A stretch of DNA of 64,000 nucleotides from Owenia fusiformis (Eukaryota > Annelida > Polychaeta > Sabellida > Oweniidae). The stretch is taken from positions 188,001 through 252,000 of the forward strand of contig CAIIXF020000568.1 in assembly GCA_903813345.2 (NCBI GenBank). Reading direction: 5' to 3'. The notes under the pieces are model-generated. The model did no database searches and was not told where the DNA came from. It saw only the letters and a program-made list of their open reading frames with translations. A program made the translations under genes and the position numbers. Numbering within the stretch: position 1 is the first letter of the stretch; every line of letters starts with the position of its first letter. Positions 24,276 to 36,368 of the stretch are shown here, piece by piece.

Positions 24276-24775
24276 GACGGTCTCCTGCTTTTAAAGAAAA
24301 TCTCCTGTTTTGACAGAAGATCTCCTGTTTTTACTTGGTATCTTTACCAAGAGAAACTTCCTGTTTTATGAAGAAGTCTCCTGTTTTCTCCTGTTTTTAA
24401 AGAAAATATCCTATTTTCTCTTGTTTTTAAGGAAAATATCCTGTTTTCTCCTGTTTTAAAAGAAAATACCCTGTTTTCTCCTGTTTTTGAAGATAATATG
24501 TTTTCTCATGCTTTTAAAATAAATTGTTTACTCCTGTTTTTAAAGAAAATCTCCTGTTTAGACTGAAAATCTCCTGTTTTCTCCTGTTTTTTAGATGGTA
24601 ACTTGTTTTCTAAAAGAAACCTCCTGTTTTCTCCTGTTTTTTAAAAGAAGTCTCCTGTTTTCTCCTGTTTTTTCAGTAAAAGTCTCCTGTTTTTCTCCTG
24701 TTTTTTGCAAAATATCTCCTGGATTCTCCTGTTTTTTTTAAAAAAAACTCCTGTTTTTTTTCTCTGAGAGGTTGG
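24276..24775. repeat. Iterated 'TCTCCTGTTTT' array, about 500 bp
   Basis: TCTCCTGTTTT alternates with A-rich spacers such as AAAGAAAA about 25 times. Spacing is irregular (10-35 bp), so it is not a clean satellite. It is strongly strand-biased, with pyrimidines on the plus strand. No coding or RNA function can be read. Confidence 0.75.
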
Positions 24776-25151
24776 CAGGTATGTAAACCATACTGTAAGC
24801 ACTACCAAAGATCTCTGGTATAATCTGTACGCTAATTTTATTCTAATTTAATTAAGGATTCACCAATGTTAAAGGTGGTGGTGCATTGGTGTCTAAATGT
24901 CAACAGTGGTACAAAAACCTAAGTTAATTTTTATCGCAACTCTCCCTTTATTATAAAATGTTGTGGTGCCTTTATTTCTATAAATATATATCATATATAC
25001 CTTCATGGTTTCTCTGATTGAAATTAACAATGAAATAAATGTCAAATTGCAGTTTATGAAGACTATTTGTTTGATCATATGCCTTGTGGTAAACGTTTCA
25101 GGTGAAATAAATATCAAATTGCAGTATATAAAGACTATTTGTTTAATCATA

Positions 25152-26134
25152 CGAGGGTTGATCATAAAGTTCTCATAATATCTCTCTAATTTCTTTATTT
25201 TTCAATATATTCTAATGAAATTTTCAGAGAATGTGCAGCATAAAATGTCTTATTAATTCAACAGTTTTTTAGTTTAACAGAAATATTAATTAAGAAATGG
25301 TTGCCATAGTAACAGGAAATCAAGGTTCCCGGGGCAAATAAAAATTATGGAGAGAATGAGCTTTATTAACCATGTTTATATACATAAAAAACTCTCCTGA
25401 ATTACCAAACACGTTAAAATGTAAACTTGAATATGTTGTAAAGTGCTTCATAAATGGTGCTTTCATGCTCCATTAGATGTGATACCAGAGTCTAATACTC
25501 AAAGCTAATGAACAGAAATGACTGAGTAAGAGAATGCAATAGATGCAAAGATCTTCAGAAAAATAAAATTCATACTGATAAAATGTTATGTTAAGTTTGT
25601 AAGGTCCTTTGATCAGACTAAACATGATATAAAAATATATATTACTAAGATATCAACAACATTACGCCCTGTGTGTGGTCTGTACATGTTAAAAATGAAC
25701 TAAAGGGGCAAAATCAATTTTCCTCGGGATATTTGACAAAACAGTCATGGGGTCTAACAGTCACTTCTAATGAAGCATAACAATGATCCATTATGAGATC
25801 ACACAATTCACATTACCATTATAATATTTCACAATAGTCAAGGGCCCATATTATTTGACAATTTAATGTGTTTGACAGCTTATTTGACAACTTATTATGT
25901 ATTCAAACATGGTTTAATGGGGGCTATTTTAGCTAGTTTATTTATTTGCCCCGGGTGCCTTGATTTCAAGTAACTATGGCAACCATTTCTTATATAATGT
26001 TTCTGTTATCCTAAATATTGTTTGCTGGATTAATAAAAGATTCCATGCTACACATTCTGTGAAAACTTCATTAGAAAATATTGAAAAATAAAGAAATTAG
26101 AGAGATATTATGAGAACTTTATGATCAACCCTCG
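25152..26134. mobile_element. Non-autonomous mariner-like element with ~190-bp inverted repeats
   Basis: CGAGGGTTGATCATAAAGTT at the left is inverted at the right (AACTTTATGATCAACCCTCG), with TA outside each end (one extra G at the right). Similarity of the arms continues about 190 bp, through AAATCAAGG-TCCCGGGGCAAATA. The ends and TA target fit Tc1/mariner. The centre has no transposase frame. Confidence 0.65.
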
Positions 26135-27043
26135 GTATGTCTTGTAGTAGGCGTTTCAATTTAATTCAGCCCTCCCACATTAAACAAATCAAGCTAGAGA
26201 TCAATACTAGAAGCCACTAGTACAATAACGTCATTTCCATAGAATGAAATATTTGCTTAATATTGAACCTTGGGCCTTCGACCAACAGAAATGACGTTAT
26301 TATTAGTATTATTACCACTGTTAATGACCAGGACTGAAACAGCAAGAAAATCTTACGCACTGCTGAACGATATATAATTTCCCAGGGAAAATTGCCGGTC
26401 AAGAATTGCATTCTCGACGGGCAGTATTGGCCGCCACCATGACGTCACATATTGCTCTGGTCGATATAGTAAAATGAATGCCTTCTAAACTAGCACTAAA
26501 ACCCCTAGGACTGGCCTGGCAAGGTGGTAATAATACAGTATAACCTGTCTAATCTAAATGCCATTGGGTATAGCTCAAAGTGTTCTGATTGGCAGATGTT
26601 CACATTTCGAGGTATTTAACATGGAAGTATGGGAATTCAAACAAGTTAAGATGCAAAATGTCACCACCTGCCATTTTTTCGTTTGCAAACACTGACTGCT
26701 GTACACCATCCACAAAAAAAGTTTGAGACTAACAATATGTCACCTCTTGAACTGGTGACTTAAAGAATGGATCTGACTAAAAAAGTGATCACTTTGAGTG
26801 GTGTTCAGATTAGAGAGGTGTTCTGATATACAGGTGTTCCTGTATTTGGTTACTACATGTAGCTCCAATTCAACAAAGGACTGGGTCAATATTTCAATGT
26901 CCATCAAAAAAACAAAATTAATTTAGTTAGGTCTTAACCCCCTCCCCCTTCTTACGAAAGGCAAATTGTTGATTCATGCACACCGGTATATGAGTCACAA
27001 TATTGATTTGCATGCAGTGTTCAAGTACAATCCACAGCATAGT

Positions 27044-29346
27044 ACCCCGGACAGGTTGTATGATGCAGTCTTGTTTTTACTCTGTATTTGCAATGGAACA
27101 ACCATATTTATTGAAATTTTCAAGTTTTATTCTAGAGACAATTTCCAACATGGAAAATAAATATTTTATCAAAATTTCCAATTTTATGATTTTGACAGGC
27201 TTTTTTCAAAAAAAACTACACTGTCAATAATATACAGGTTTTTGCTTGAACAATTGAACTTTTAACGTCATTTCAAATATTGTCTGGCTATTGAATTTTC
27301 GGCCGCCTAAAGTCTTTCCAGATATATCTTTTGGCATAATAATAATTGCTGATTATTGTTATTCACTTTAGTCATATTCAATATAATTACAGTGCATGTG
27401 GCAATAAAAAACGTGTTGCTCTGGGTTTCGTCTTGTGAAGCCTTCGCTAGATTAAGCCCAGATAGAGGAGGTCAATCTTCTTGTCCACTGACACGAGTTC
27501 AACCCGATCGAACTGTTCAAAGGTTACTGTCCAAAATGAAGTAAAACATTACGAATCTCCAACCTCAAGTATTCCTGGCATTAGATACTTCAGACATGTT
27601 AATACTGCTGTGTCAAATTAGATATTAACCTGACATTTTCAAAGCATGGTTCAATTTACGTACCACAGGGTTGCTTACTGAGTGATGGTGGTGGAAAACC
27701 CCAGTGGTGAAAAGGGTGCGTTATCAGAGGAAACGTGACCCAGAATGACAAGTTTTTCAATGGCCTAATGCACTGTAATAATATTAGGCCAATAGAATAT
27801 GACAAAAATGAATAACAATAATCAGCCATAATTAATATGGCATCAAATACATCTGGAAAGACTTTAGGCGGCCAAAAATTGAATACATGTAGCAATCCAA
27901 GGGCGTTACAATACCCGGGAATTTATCGGTTCGTCCAGTACTTGTTTGTGATAGCGCCCTCTGTAGGTCACTGTGCTTATAGCCTACAGTAATACGGGGT
28001 AGGATATCGGGAATTCGGTCAGTTTCTATCCGTCGATTTCGCTATGAATTGAAGCAAGTGTGACCACTTTATCCACTTAAACAATTTGATAATTGATTAA
28101 ATATTTAAACAAAATCGATAAACACGTTATACACTTCCTATCTCCTTAGAAATTAGCATGTATTTATGGATTGTGTTTTCGAACAAGGCTCGACCCACCC
28201 CAATAGGGAAATCCTTATGCTAATTAGTATGACGTCATATTTTCCTGGGGAATCCTAGATTTCAAGGCCTCAGTCTGTTATTGTGTCAAATGTAAACGCT
28301 CTTGGGACGCTCTTTTGCAGACAGAAAATTGACAGATTAGCTTTTAACTTTCAGCTTTGATGTTTAAATATTCTGTATTTCTACCGGACATCTTGCTGAA
28401 TATCATATAATGTTATAACTTGATTTGGATCATTGCCTGATTGATCATTCTGAAATTTTGATTGTGATTCATGATTGATTGGCAAGAAAAATAATTCCTA
28501 TTGTTTTCCAGCGAAGTCAAAATGTTACAGCATGAGTTATAATGTCGAGTTTGCATCATGTTAAATTCTGCTAGTGATTAGAAGTCCATGCACAAGCATA
28601 CACATAAGAGACAAACACACCCAGGGCTCCAGGCCGTGGATGGAAATATAAAACTATTTAAGGCACAAACTGGTATTAATAGACCGATATGTAGTGTCTG
28701 CCATGTATTGAAGGTAAACCAATCTGTATTATTAATGTTTCTTCTATCAATACATGGGTTGTGCAATAGAAAAGCAATGGCACAATCAAAAATGTGCATA
28801 TCAATCGTGAATATCTCTCGGTTCAAAGCTTATTTCCAACAGAATCGTGTCAAAATATGTGTCTGAGTAACAGTTATACATTATAAGATCGCAAACTCTT
28901 ACCAATTATCAGCCGAATGGCTCATTTTCAACGAAATGTCCTTAAGACAACAGCCCTGGGTCGCGCCTGAGACCAAAAACTACTTCAAATAGCCCTCCCC
29001 TAATTATATTGGATAATCACATTTATGCGTGCGCGCGCAGCTCATCCAATGAACGAAACGCCACTTCCCGCTGAAATCACCGGGTATTGATCTTTCCCTT
29101 GGACAATCTTTGAAATGACGTTAAATGTTCAATTGTTCAAGCAAAAACCTGTATTTTATTGACAGTGGAGTATTTTTGAAAATAGCCTGTCAAAATCATA
29201 AAATTAAGAATTTTGTTAAAAAATTTTTTTTCCATGTTGGAAATTGTCTCCAGAATAAAATATGAAAATTTCAATAAGAATGGTTGTTCTATTGGGAATA
29301 TAGAGTAAAAACACGACTGCATCATACAACCTGTCCGGGGTACTAC
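27044..29346. mobile_element. 2.3-kb element with ~245-bp inverted repeats
   Basis: The left arm (about 27,044-27,290) and right arm (about 29,100-29,346) are inverted copies: GTACCCCGGACAGGTTGTAT outside and AAGCAAAAACCTGTAT with TTGAACAATT inside. No coding frame has a recognisable domain. Within it, 27,290-27,400 and 27,768-27,890 form another inverted pair containing GGCCGCCTAAAGTCTTTCCA, probably a separate nested insertion. Confidence 0.6.
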
Positions 29347-29355
29347 AATATCTGC

Positions 29356-29687
29356 CAGGCCTGTCAACTGTCCCGCAATTTGCGTATTTGTCACGCATTT
29401 GCTGAAGAATTTGAAGTCACGCCAGTTATTTTACAGCATTTTACCTGGTAATTGTCAAGCAAAAATATTTCTGTAGAAAATTTTCTGAAAAGATCGTCTA
29501 GACAGCAATAATACGAACGACGGGAAAAAAACGTACGCATTCCGTTTGAGGTGTTCAAAATTTGGCAAGATGTAATAAAATTTAAACCAAGGTGTTCAAA
29601 ATTTGGATCAAGGTGTTCAGATTTTGAGGGGAGGTGTTCAACATTTCCAAGTCACTCATGTGAGGTGTTCCCAAGTTGACAGGCCTG
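29356..29687. mobile_element. CAGGCCTGTCAACT element, internally deleted copy
   Basis: Ends CAGGCCTGTCAACT and AGTTGACAGGCCTG are flanked by TATCTGC (29,349-29,355 and 29,688-29,694). Compared with the copy at 23,137 it lacks the C-run segment. Confidence 0.85.
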
Positions 29688-30399
29688 TATCTGCTACTGC
29701 TAAAACAACACATTTAAAATTCTCTGTATACATATCTGTTGACTATTGTTGGTCACCTAATTGAAAAGTGTTTTACACCCTCCCCCTTACATAATTAATT
29801 ATGCCTTTTGACAGACATTGAATTATTGACCCAGCCCTAAGAAGATATGGCCATCTAATGGATATGCATACAGCATTGCATCTGTTTGCCAAATACTAAA
29901 ATATGACTGTAGATTCTTACAGTGGGTCTAGCTACAGTATACTGTATGCTACCATAAGATGTAGTACTGTATGATACTGCAAACACTGTGTGGCACGATA
30001 CTCAAATGATACCATAATTTCAGAGTGTGGATTGGGAGTTTATATAACAGATCTAGTATCTTATTGACATTTGGATTGAGATTTTCATTTTATTGTGCTG
30101 ATGGATGGATGGCTGTGTGCACATTAATCTTGTCATCAAAAGGACAGGGGAACTAATCCATTCAGCTTGAAATTTTACAGATGCAACATCTGATTTGGTT
30201 TTGGGCGATTTTATCATTATTTGGATAATTTGGCCTAGCCTAATTCATTTTTGTAGGATACTGTCGTACCTTAAAATATATAACTATCCTTACTTATTAC
30301 AAACAAATATAGGAAAATATTTTCTTTGTATATTTATTTGTGTATAAACTATAATATATTAAATATAAACATATACTCTCAAGTCTCAACAATACATGC

Positions 30400-31200
30400 A
30401 GTCATTTATGCCCTTGCAAATAAAATTTACAATGTAGTCATTTATGCCCTTCCTAGCAAATAAAATATACAATGTAGTCATGTTTGCCCTTACAAATCAA
30501 CTATACAATGTAAAAGTATTATTACCACCTTGCCAGGCCTGTTCTAGGGGTATTAGTGCTAGTTTAGAAGGCATTTATTTTGATATATCGACCTGAGCAA
30601 TATGTGACGTCATAGTGGCGGGCCATAGTGGCAGGCCAATAATGCATTAACGCCAGGCAATTTTCCATTAAGATTTTCTTGCTATTTCAGCCCTGGGCAT
30701 TAACGGTGGTAATAATACTAATAACGTCATTTCGAAGGGCAATATAGTGAATTTGACATTTGACCTGGGGTATATTCGCGAAAAATGCCCCTGATAATAC
30801 GTGTGATGTGTGACATCATAACGGCGGACCGTAGTAATGGCGGACCATAATGAAAATTCAAAACATTTAAGTGAGTTTTCATGTTAGAATCATAATATAG
30901 ACCTCAGAGCAGGTATAATATTGTCAAATACACCCCTTAGGGCTAGGCACAAAAGCTTTCGAACCCCGCACTCCCTTCAGTCGTTCAAGTTGTGCCTAGC
31001 CCTGCGGGGTGTATTCGACGATATACCCCTGCTCTTTGGTCTATATTTCTTAAATATTGGACCGAGGGCCAATATTTCACTATAATATTGCCCTTCGAAA
31101 TGACGTTATTGTACTATTACTCTATGCCCTTGCAAATAAAATATACAATGTAGTTATCTATGCCCTAGCAAATAATGAATTTTTGAAAAATAAAGCCATA
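30400..31200. repeat. ~37-bp repeats and a foldback in intergenic DNA
   Basis: GCAAATAAAATATACAATGT with ATGCCCTT recurs near 30,410, 30,445, 30,480 and 31,125. A foldback at 30,895-31,048 pairs AGGGCTAGGCACAA with TTGTGCCTAGCCCT. No gene. Confidence 0.6.
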
Positions 31201-33120
31201 CAAACAGTTTGCCTGAACCTAAAGTGTGTGTCATTTTATTGGCAGCTATCTATGGATGTGTTTTGTTATTTCAACTGTTGAATATTATAAACTCTGAACA
31301 GGAATACAATATGAATAAACAATTATATTTTCTTTTTTATTTCTTTTTCACCTTCCATCCTCCTAAGATTTAGCCTCTCGAGATGACATTTAAATATATT
31401 ATTAACTTTGAATGGCCTTATGGCCTTAAATTGAACTGAAATGTAAATATCATATCAGTTTATTAATAATGCTTGTTATGTTACTATTTTCGACCTATAC
31501 TGATACCAATCAATAATAAAGATTGCACATACAAAAGCTGCTTATATTTTATGAGAGCAGCAAATCTAAATTCTCACGCAGCTACAGTTACACAGTACTA
31601 GAAAGATAGCTTTTTAAAATGAATTATAATTCTAGGACCATGATATACTTAGATTACAAATTGTTCTGAATAAAATATAATAAAATTGTTCTGAATATTA
31701 AAATGTCTACCCTTTGCATTCGTTTGACTTCACTTCTTAAAAGAGAGCTTCGTCTTCACTCTTTCAAACTAAAATAAACCTGTGAACTCACCGCGCCAAT
31801 CAGTGTTCGTCGGCCAAATTTGACCGACGTTCTATATATGGTCATTCCTTCTGACGTCATCGTTGAGCCCGGAATTGACCAATGACATGCGCATATTTAA
31901 TTAGACCGCATTTGGCGTCTGATTCTTCAAGCTCGCTGATTGATGGAAGAAAGGTCAGCGCGTAGGTCAAAAGTGACTTATTACCCAAACTGTCACCGGT
32001 ACCGGTTGTGGGGGCGGGGCTACTAAACTGTAATATGGTCTCTACTAGGCAGAGTGTAGTTTAACTAGACTCTGCACGCAGGGTATAAAATGTCATGGCC
32101 ATTTCACAGAAGAAATAACATACATAAAATATTTTTAAAAAGTAGAGTAAAATGGACATAACATGATAAAACAATAAGGTACATCTAATCTACTTAACAC
32201 CGATGCCACATTTAAGTGTTCAATAAAAAAAATTATCACAGAGTTAAAACAATTAATGAGATTTAGAACTATTTACAATTATATAACTACTGTACTTCTA
32301 CCATCAAATGTTCAAAACATTAAATCCACTAAAATAAGTAGCGCCAAATTAATAAGTAGAAGTACAGTATATACGTAGTTGATAAACTAATATTGCTTTT
32401 AAATAGGAATACACATTTGGTATAAAATGCTTGTCATGTATGTGTATCAATAAAATCTTGGAATAATTTGACTGCATTAATAAATAAATAGAATTTACAT
32501 TATAAAACAGGTCAATTACTCATTAAAGGATTGGTTTATACATGTAGTGTGAAATGATTGGTTTATCCATTTGTCTAAATCAATGTAACAAGTATTATCC
32601 AGAGCTTTATTCAATTCTGAGTGGCTCTTGAATATGTGGAACTAAGGGTGTAACCATTACTCTGAGCCCTTCATAAAGCTTGACGATGTAGAATTTAAAT
32701 TTAAACCAATATGAGTCGAGCAATCAGTTTAACCAACATGAACCACGATTTTAACTAACATTTTACCTTGGTTTAATTCTTATTAATTAACACACAATCA
32801 AACCTGTGAAGTGGAACACCTCTTGAAGTGGAACTTCAACTTCCCTGTGATTGGAACACTCTTCAGTCCCAAGACCAATTGACTTGATGTTAAATTGCCC
32901 TCTACAAATGGAGCACTTTTTAGAGGTACCAAAGGTGTTCAAATTAGACAGGTTCTACTGCATATCAAATCAATAAATCATAACACTACATTTTCAGTTG
33001 ATAAGTAGCTGACATTCATTTTACATTCAAACTCCCATGATAACTGCCATAAAATTTTAGATCATTAAGATTGTATTTCATGTTCAATACTGTTATTTGG
33101 TCAAATAATGATCATCTGAT
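31201..33120. other. No gene recognised
   Basis: AT-rich sequence with short open frames only. A perfect small hairpin (CGTCGGCCAAATTTGACCGACG) lies at about 31,808. The stretch 32,810-32,960 has CCTGTGAAGTGGAACACCTC and repeated GGAACAC/GGTGTTC phrases and could be a degraded element. No splice-consistent coding region was found. Confidence 0.4.
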
Positions 33121-33124
33121 TTTA

Positions 33125-33760
33125 TTCATCAAACATACTCAGTTTTGGTAGGCTTGTCTAATTTGTTTAACATACATACTCAGTTTTGGTAGGCTCATCT
33201 GATTTTGTTAAGACAAAAAACATATGATGGGTGCTCTTCTAGCTCAATTTTGAGGGAAATTGTTTTGTAAAATTCAAGATAAATCTTATTTTTTTTGGCT
33301 TGTTTATGCCACAATCACACCCCCCTGACTGAAAACCATAATTCTATCGGCGATCACACACCCCCTGACTGAAAGCTAGCTACGCCCCTGTACATGTACT
33401 AATACTCAGTTTTGGTAGACTCATCTGTTTTCGTTTTACAAACATGCTCAGTTTTGGTAGGCTCATCTGAATTTGTTTTACAAACATACTCAGATTTGGT
33501 AGGCTTGACATCCTAAGTCCTGGTTTTGGTAGGCTTGCCTGATTGTGTTTTGTTAGACGGTCAGACACAATACTGGTAGGCTCATCCAATCTTCATAAAC
33601 AGACATACCTCATCATGGTACTGGAAGGCTAGTCTGGTTTTGTTCAACAGACACACATGATGGTATTCATACATTCAATCTTGATAAACAGACATATATA
33701 GCATGGTACTTGTAGGCTATGATCTGATTGGGGTTCTTGATTCTATGCATGTGTTTTAGT
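33125..33760. repeat. Minisatellite, 'CTCAGTTTTGGTAGGCTCATCTG' unit
   Basis: The phrase ACTCAGTTTTGGTAGGCT repeats about ten times at 35-60 bp spacing with divergence to the right. The complementary open frame at 33,380-33,589 encodes a periodic SLPKLSMFVK peptide only because of the repeat. A Pro-poor non-repeat stretch (33,230-33,390) interrupts the array. Confidence 0.7.
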
Positions 33761-34735
33761 CAAGCATATTTGGAACTGGTATAATCATTTTATGCACCTG
33801 CATCATATGTCTCTTTAACTTCCTCCTGGAAATACAGTCAAATAAAAAGTTATATTATATCAGGTTAATTCAAATAATCAATAGGGTCCTACAAGTTTTG
33901 AGTGCAACAATCCAGCAAATGCAGAAAAATTAACAATTTGAATTCTTCCATTTTTGTATGATTTTTGTTTCACTATAAATTACTTGATAAGACAGTCGTC
34001 ATATATTTAATTAATTAAAAAGGTAAATAAGGTTAAATATACAGTATGTTGGTCTTGTGCGTCAGAGGTTTCAACATCTCACATTAAATGATCATTATAT
34101 ATTCCCAGGTGTATAAAAACAATGTATAAATATACTTTTACAATCATTGATATAAAAGAAAGCCATTAGAAAAGGATTGATGTATTGTTATATAGCCATG
34201 TTAATTTTTTATAAGGTTTCCATTCTACAAATACCTTTACTTTGAGTTTCAATACAATACATCAAATAAAAATAACTGAAGTTGAGCAATGAATTTAACG
34301 TGCATGTTTTGAAGTTCACTCTGAACAAATCCAGGACATGTTTGGTGAAAACAATATTTTTATATGTTATTTTTTCATAGGGTGACTGAAATGAGAAAAT
34401 AACATATTTTCGATAATTGTGCTAAAATCTTTAAAGTTCATCATCAGGCCTAAGATTTATTACATAAATCTTGAATTCAGAAATTATTTTTGTTGACTCA
34501 TTTTCTAAGTCATTTAAGTATACATTATGTACATAAAATGTGAATGTGTAATTAGTCACAATTTTAATGTCTTCCTAATTTTAATGTCACAATTTTCTGT
34601 CAGAGTTTCAGGACGATATAAAAAATCCTACGAAGAAATTAAAAATTGAGTGAGAAAGTAACAACTTTTGGATCATGAAGCTGTCCCTATAACTGGAATA
34701 CTTTACATCCTGGATATGATACAACAATTGACTAA
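33761..34735. other. No gene recognised
   Basis: AT-rich with no long open frame, no clear inverted repeats and no RNA gene visible. Confidence 0.4.
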
Positions 34736-34818
34736 TTAAAAACTAGAAAAACAGCAACTTCACGGAGTAGCAAATCCCAATCAATCATTGATGACCATGC
34801 AAAATTGCATGGAGTTAA

Positions 34819-35303
34819 ACCTGCACATCGCTCCAAAACGCAATCTTGGGTTGTTTCGGGGGTGAACTTTATCATTTTGAGCTTAATGAAAGATTATAGA
34901 ATGATGAACAAATGGGGCAAGTCTTGTGTAGAAATACTTACGATAAATGTGTCATTTCAAAGATTTTTCATTGAATTGCTTCGATCGGCGCCGACGATAT
35001 GATTTTGGAAAGGTTTCTAAATGAAGAACGTGACGTCACTTCCGAATCATAGCATTCAAAATAAGTAGCTTTTAATTACTTCCACCATTCATAAAACACG
35101 GTGGTGTAGCGGTAGAATTCTCGCTTAGCATGCGGGAGGCCCGGGTTCGAATCCCGCATTCGCCGTTTTATTTTTTTAACTTAATGATTGTTCTTTGATA
35201 TAACGCAGAAAATTTTTTTTTATTTACATGAACTTTATATTAGAGCTTAAAAATGTAAAAACAATATATGTCAACATATTGCGTTTTGGAGCGATGTGCA
35301 GGT
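34819..35303. mobile_element. 485-bp TTAA-flanked miniature element carrying a tRNA-like gene
   Basis: Perfect 26-bp inverted ends start ACCTGCACATCGCTCCAAAA and finish with the complement ending GCGATGTGCAGGT. TTAA lies directly outside both (34,815-34,818 and 35,304-35,307). TTAA targets are used by piggyBac and Kolobok elements; no transposase is present to choose. The tRNA-Ala-like gene at 35,100-35,165 lies inside. Confidence 0.85.
35100..35165 (+). tRNA. tRNA-Ala(AGC)-like gene with shortened D arm
   Basis: The anticodon arm is CTCGC-TTAGCAT-GCGGG, placing AGC at positions 34-36. The T arm has CGGG-TTCGAAT-CCCG and a perfect B box (GGTTCGAATCC). The acceptor stem pairs GGTGGTG with CATTCGCC using one bulged base. 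The D arm (TAGCGGTAGAA) is four to five bases shorter than in a normal tRNA-Ala, and the gene is only 66 nt long. A T-run terminator (TTTTATTTTTTT) follows directly at 35,166. It may be a pseudogene or an element-borne pol III promoter; the G3-U70 pair that marks tRNA-Ala is not evident. Confidence 0.6.
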
Positions 35304-36259
35304 TTAATATTTTGCTGATACTCGCTACTACATTTTTTATAAGTCCAATCTCAACAATTAACTAATAACCATCACCTAGGGTAGCAAGAATGACAGAAAG
35401 TTAACCAATTATTGAAAGAACATTATAACATATTTGTTAAAATAATAAATAGGTGTTATAAATACCTATTTATTGGCATTCAACTTTCATTGATTTAATG
35501 CTCATTAAACAAACTTTCATCGAATGCATATTTATTAAACCAAAGTTAACCAATTATTACATGAGGATTGCTATTTCTTTTTACTTAGGATCTTGAAAGC
35601 ATCAGCATATAAAATTTGAACCAAAACCATCATCTAGTCTTTGAGTTATCAAAAAATGGTGGCCATTTTGAATTAAACTGCCATATTGAAAATTCCTTCT
35701 CGAGCAGAGGTCCTACACTCATAAGGCATAAGCCTTTAAAATTTTAATCCTTCAACTGGTATTTGAGTTATCAACCGGACACACGAATGGACTGACGGAC
35801 GGCTGTATTAGCTTCTCTATATCCCCGTCGAACTTTGTTCAGTAAGATAATTATTGACTTTTTATTAACCATATAATTAATCTGATACAGTATTTGTTTA
35901 ATCATGATATAGCTCATGAATAACTGCTTGAAAACATATCAGTATTGTGTACACAAAGTGCATATTGAAAATTTAGTATATAGGGTCTTGTATGTGTTAA
36001 GGTTCGAAAAGAATAGTGATTTGATTTATTAATTTCAATAAAACAAATGCAATAACAAAGAAAATCATTTCATATATTTCGGTTTAACAGTATTAGTATG
36101 GCCTATATCAGATTTCATTGGTACTGATTTAGCAACTGACTTTTGCAATTTCTCAGTTTGCTATATACATCTTCTGGAAACAAGCTACTTTAAACATTAA
36201 TATTTCCTATATATATTTATAACAATGTACTCCACAAATGATTATTTATTTTATTTCCC

Positions 36260-36276
36260 TACGTACATATGCTGGA
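36260..36276 (+). promoter_or_regulatory. Conserved upstream motif, serpin gene 1
   Basis: CCCTACGTACATATGCTGGA matches the same spacing pattern upstream of the other two serpin genes: TACG, a CAC or TAC, then ATGCTG-A. It ends about 90 bp before the start codon. No strong TATA box follows; the best candidate is AATAAAAAATA at about 36,291. Confidence 0.45.
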
Positions 36277-36368
36277 CTTACACTGCACAACAATAAAAAA
36301 TATCAGAATAGAACAATGTTGACAACTGAAAAAAGGTGAGTGTACATTGAAAGGCAAACATTTGCAGG

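Larger units (their letters stand above)
26218..31116. mobile_element. 4.9-kb inverted-repeat composite, TAGTACAATAACGTCATTTC ends
   Basis: TAGTACAATAACGTCATTTC begins the left end and its complement ends the right end. A further pair of inverted segments lies inside (26,404-26,540 against 30,515-30,640), both containing GACGTCA, GATATA and GCCTTCTAAACTAGCACTAA in opposite orientation. Between them sit three other elements (27,044-29,346, 29,356-29,687 and a repeat cluster at 30,400). No transposase was seen. Confidence 0.55.
34738..35855. repeat. Degraded 'AGCAACTTCACGGAGTAGCAAATCCCA' repeat, host of the tRNA-bearing insert
   Basis: The left edge (AACTAGAAAAACAGCAACTT) also begins the repeat at 51,663. 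The right part has GGTGGCCATTTTGAAT, CCTTCTCGAGCAGAGG, a GACTGACGGACGG stretch and CCCGTCGAACTTTGTTCAGT, the same order of landmarks as in the blocks at 1812 and 49,030. It appears to belong to that superfamily of repeats and is interrupted by the insertion at 34,819. Confidence 0.55.

Noticed and set aside
33380-33589. Periodic SLPKLSMFVK frame as a repeat protein
   Set aside because: It follows a degenerate minisatellite with no conserved start or flanking signals.
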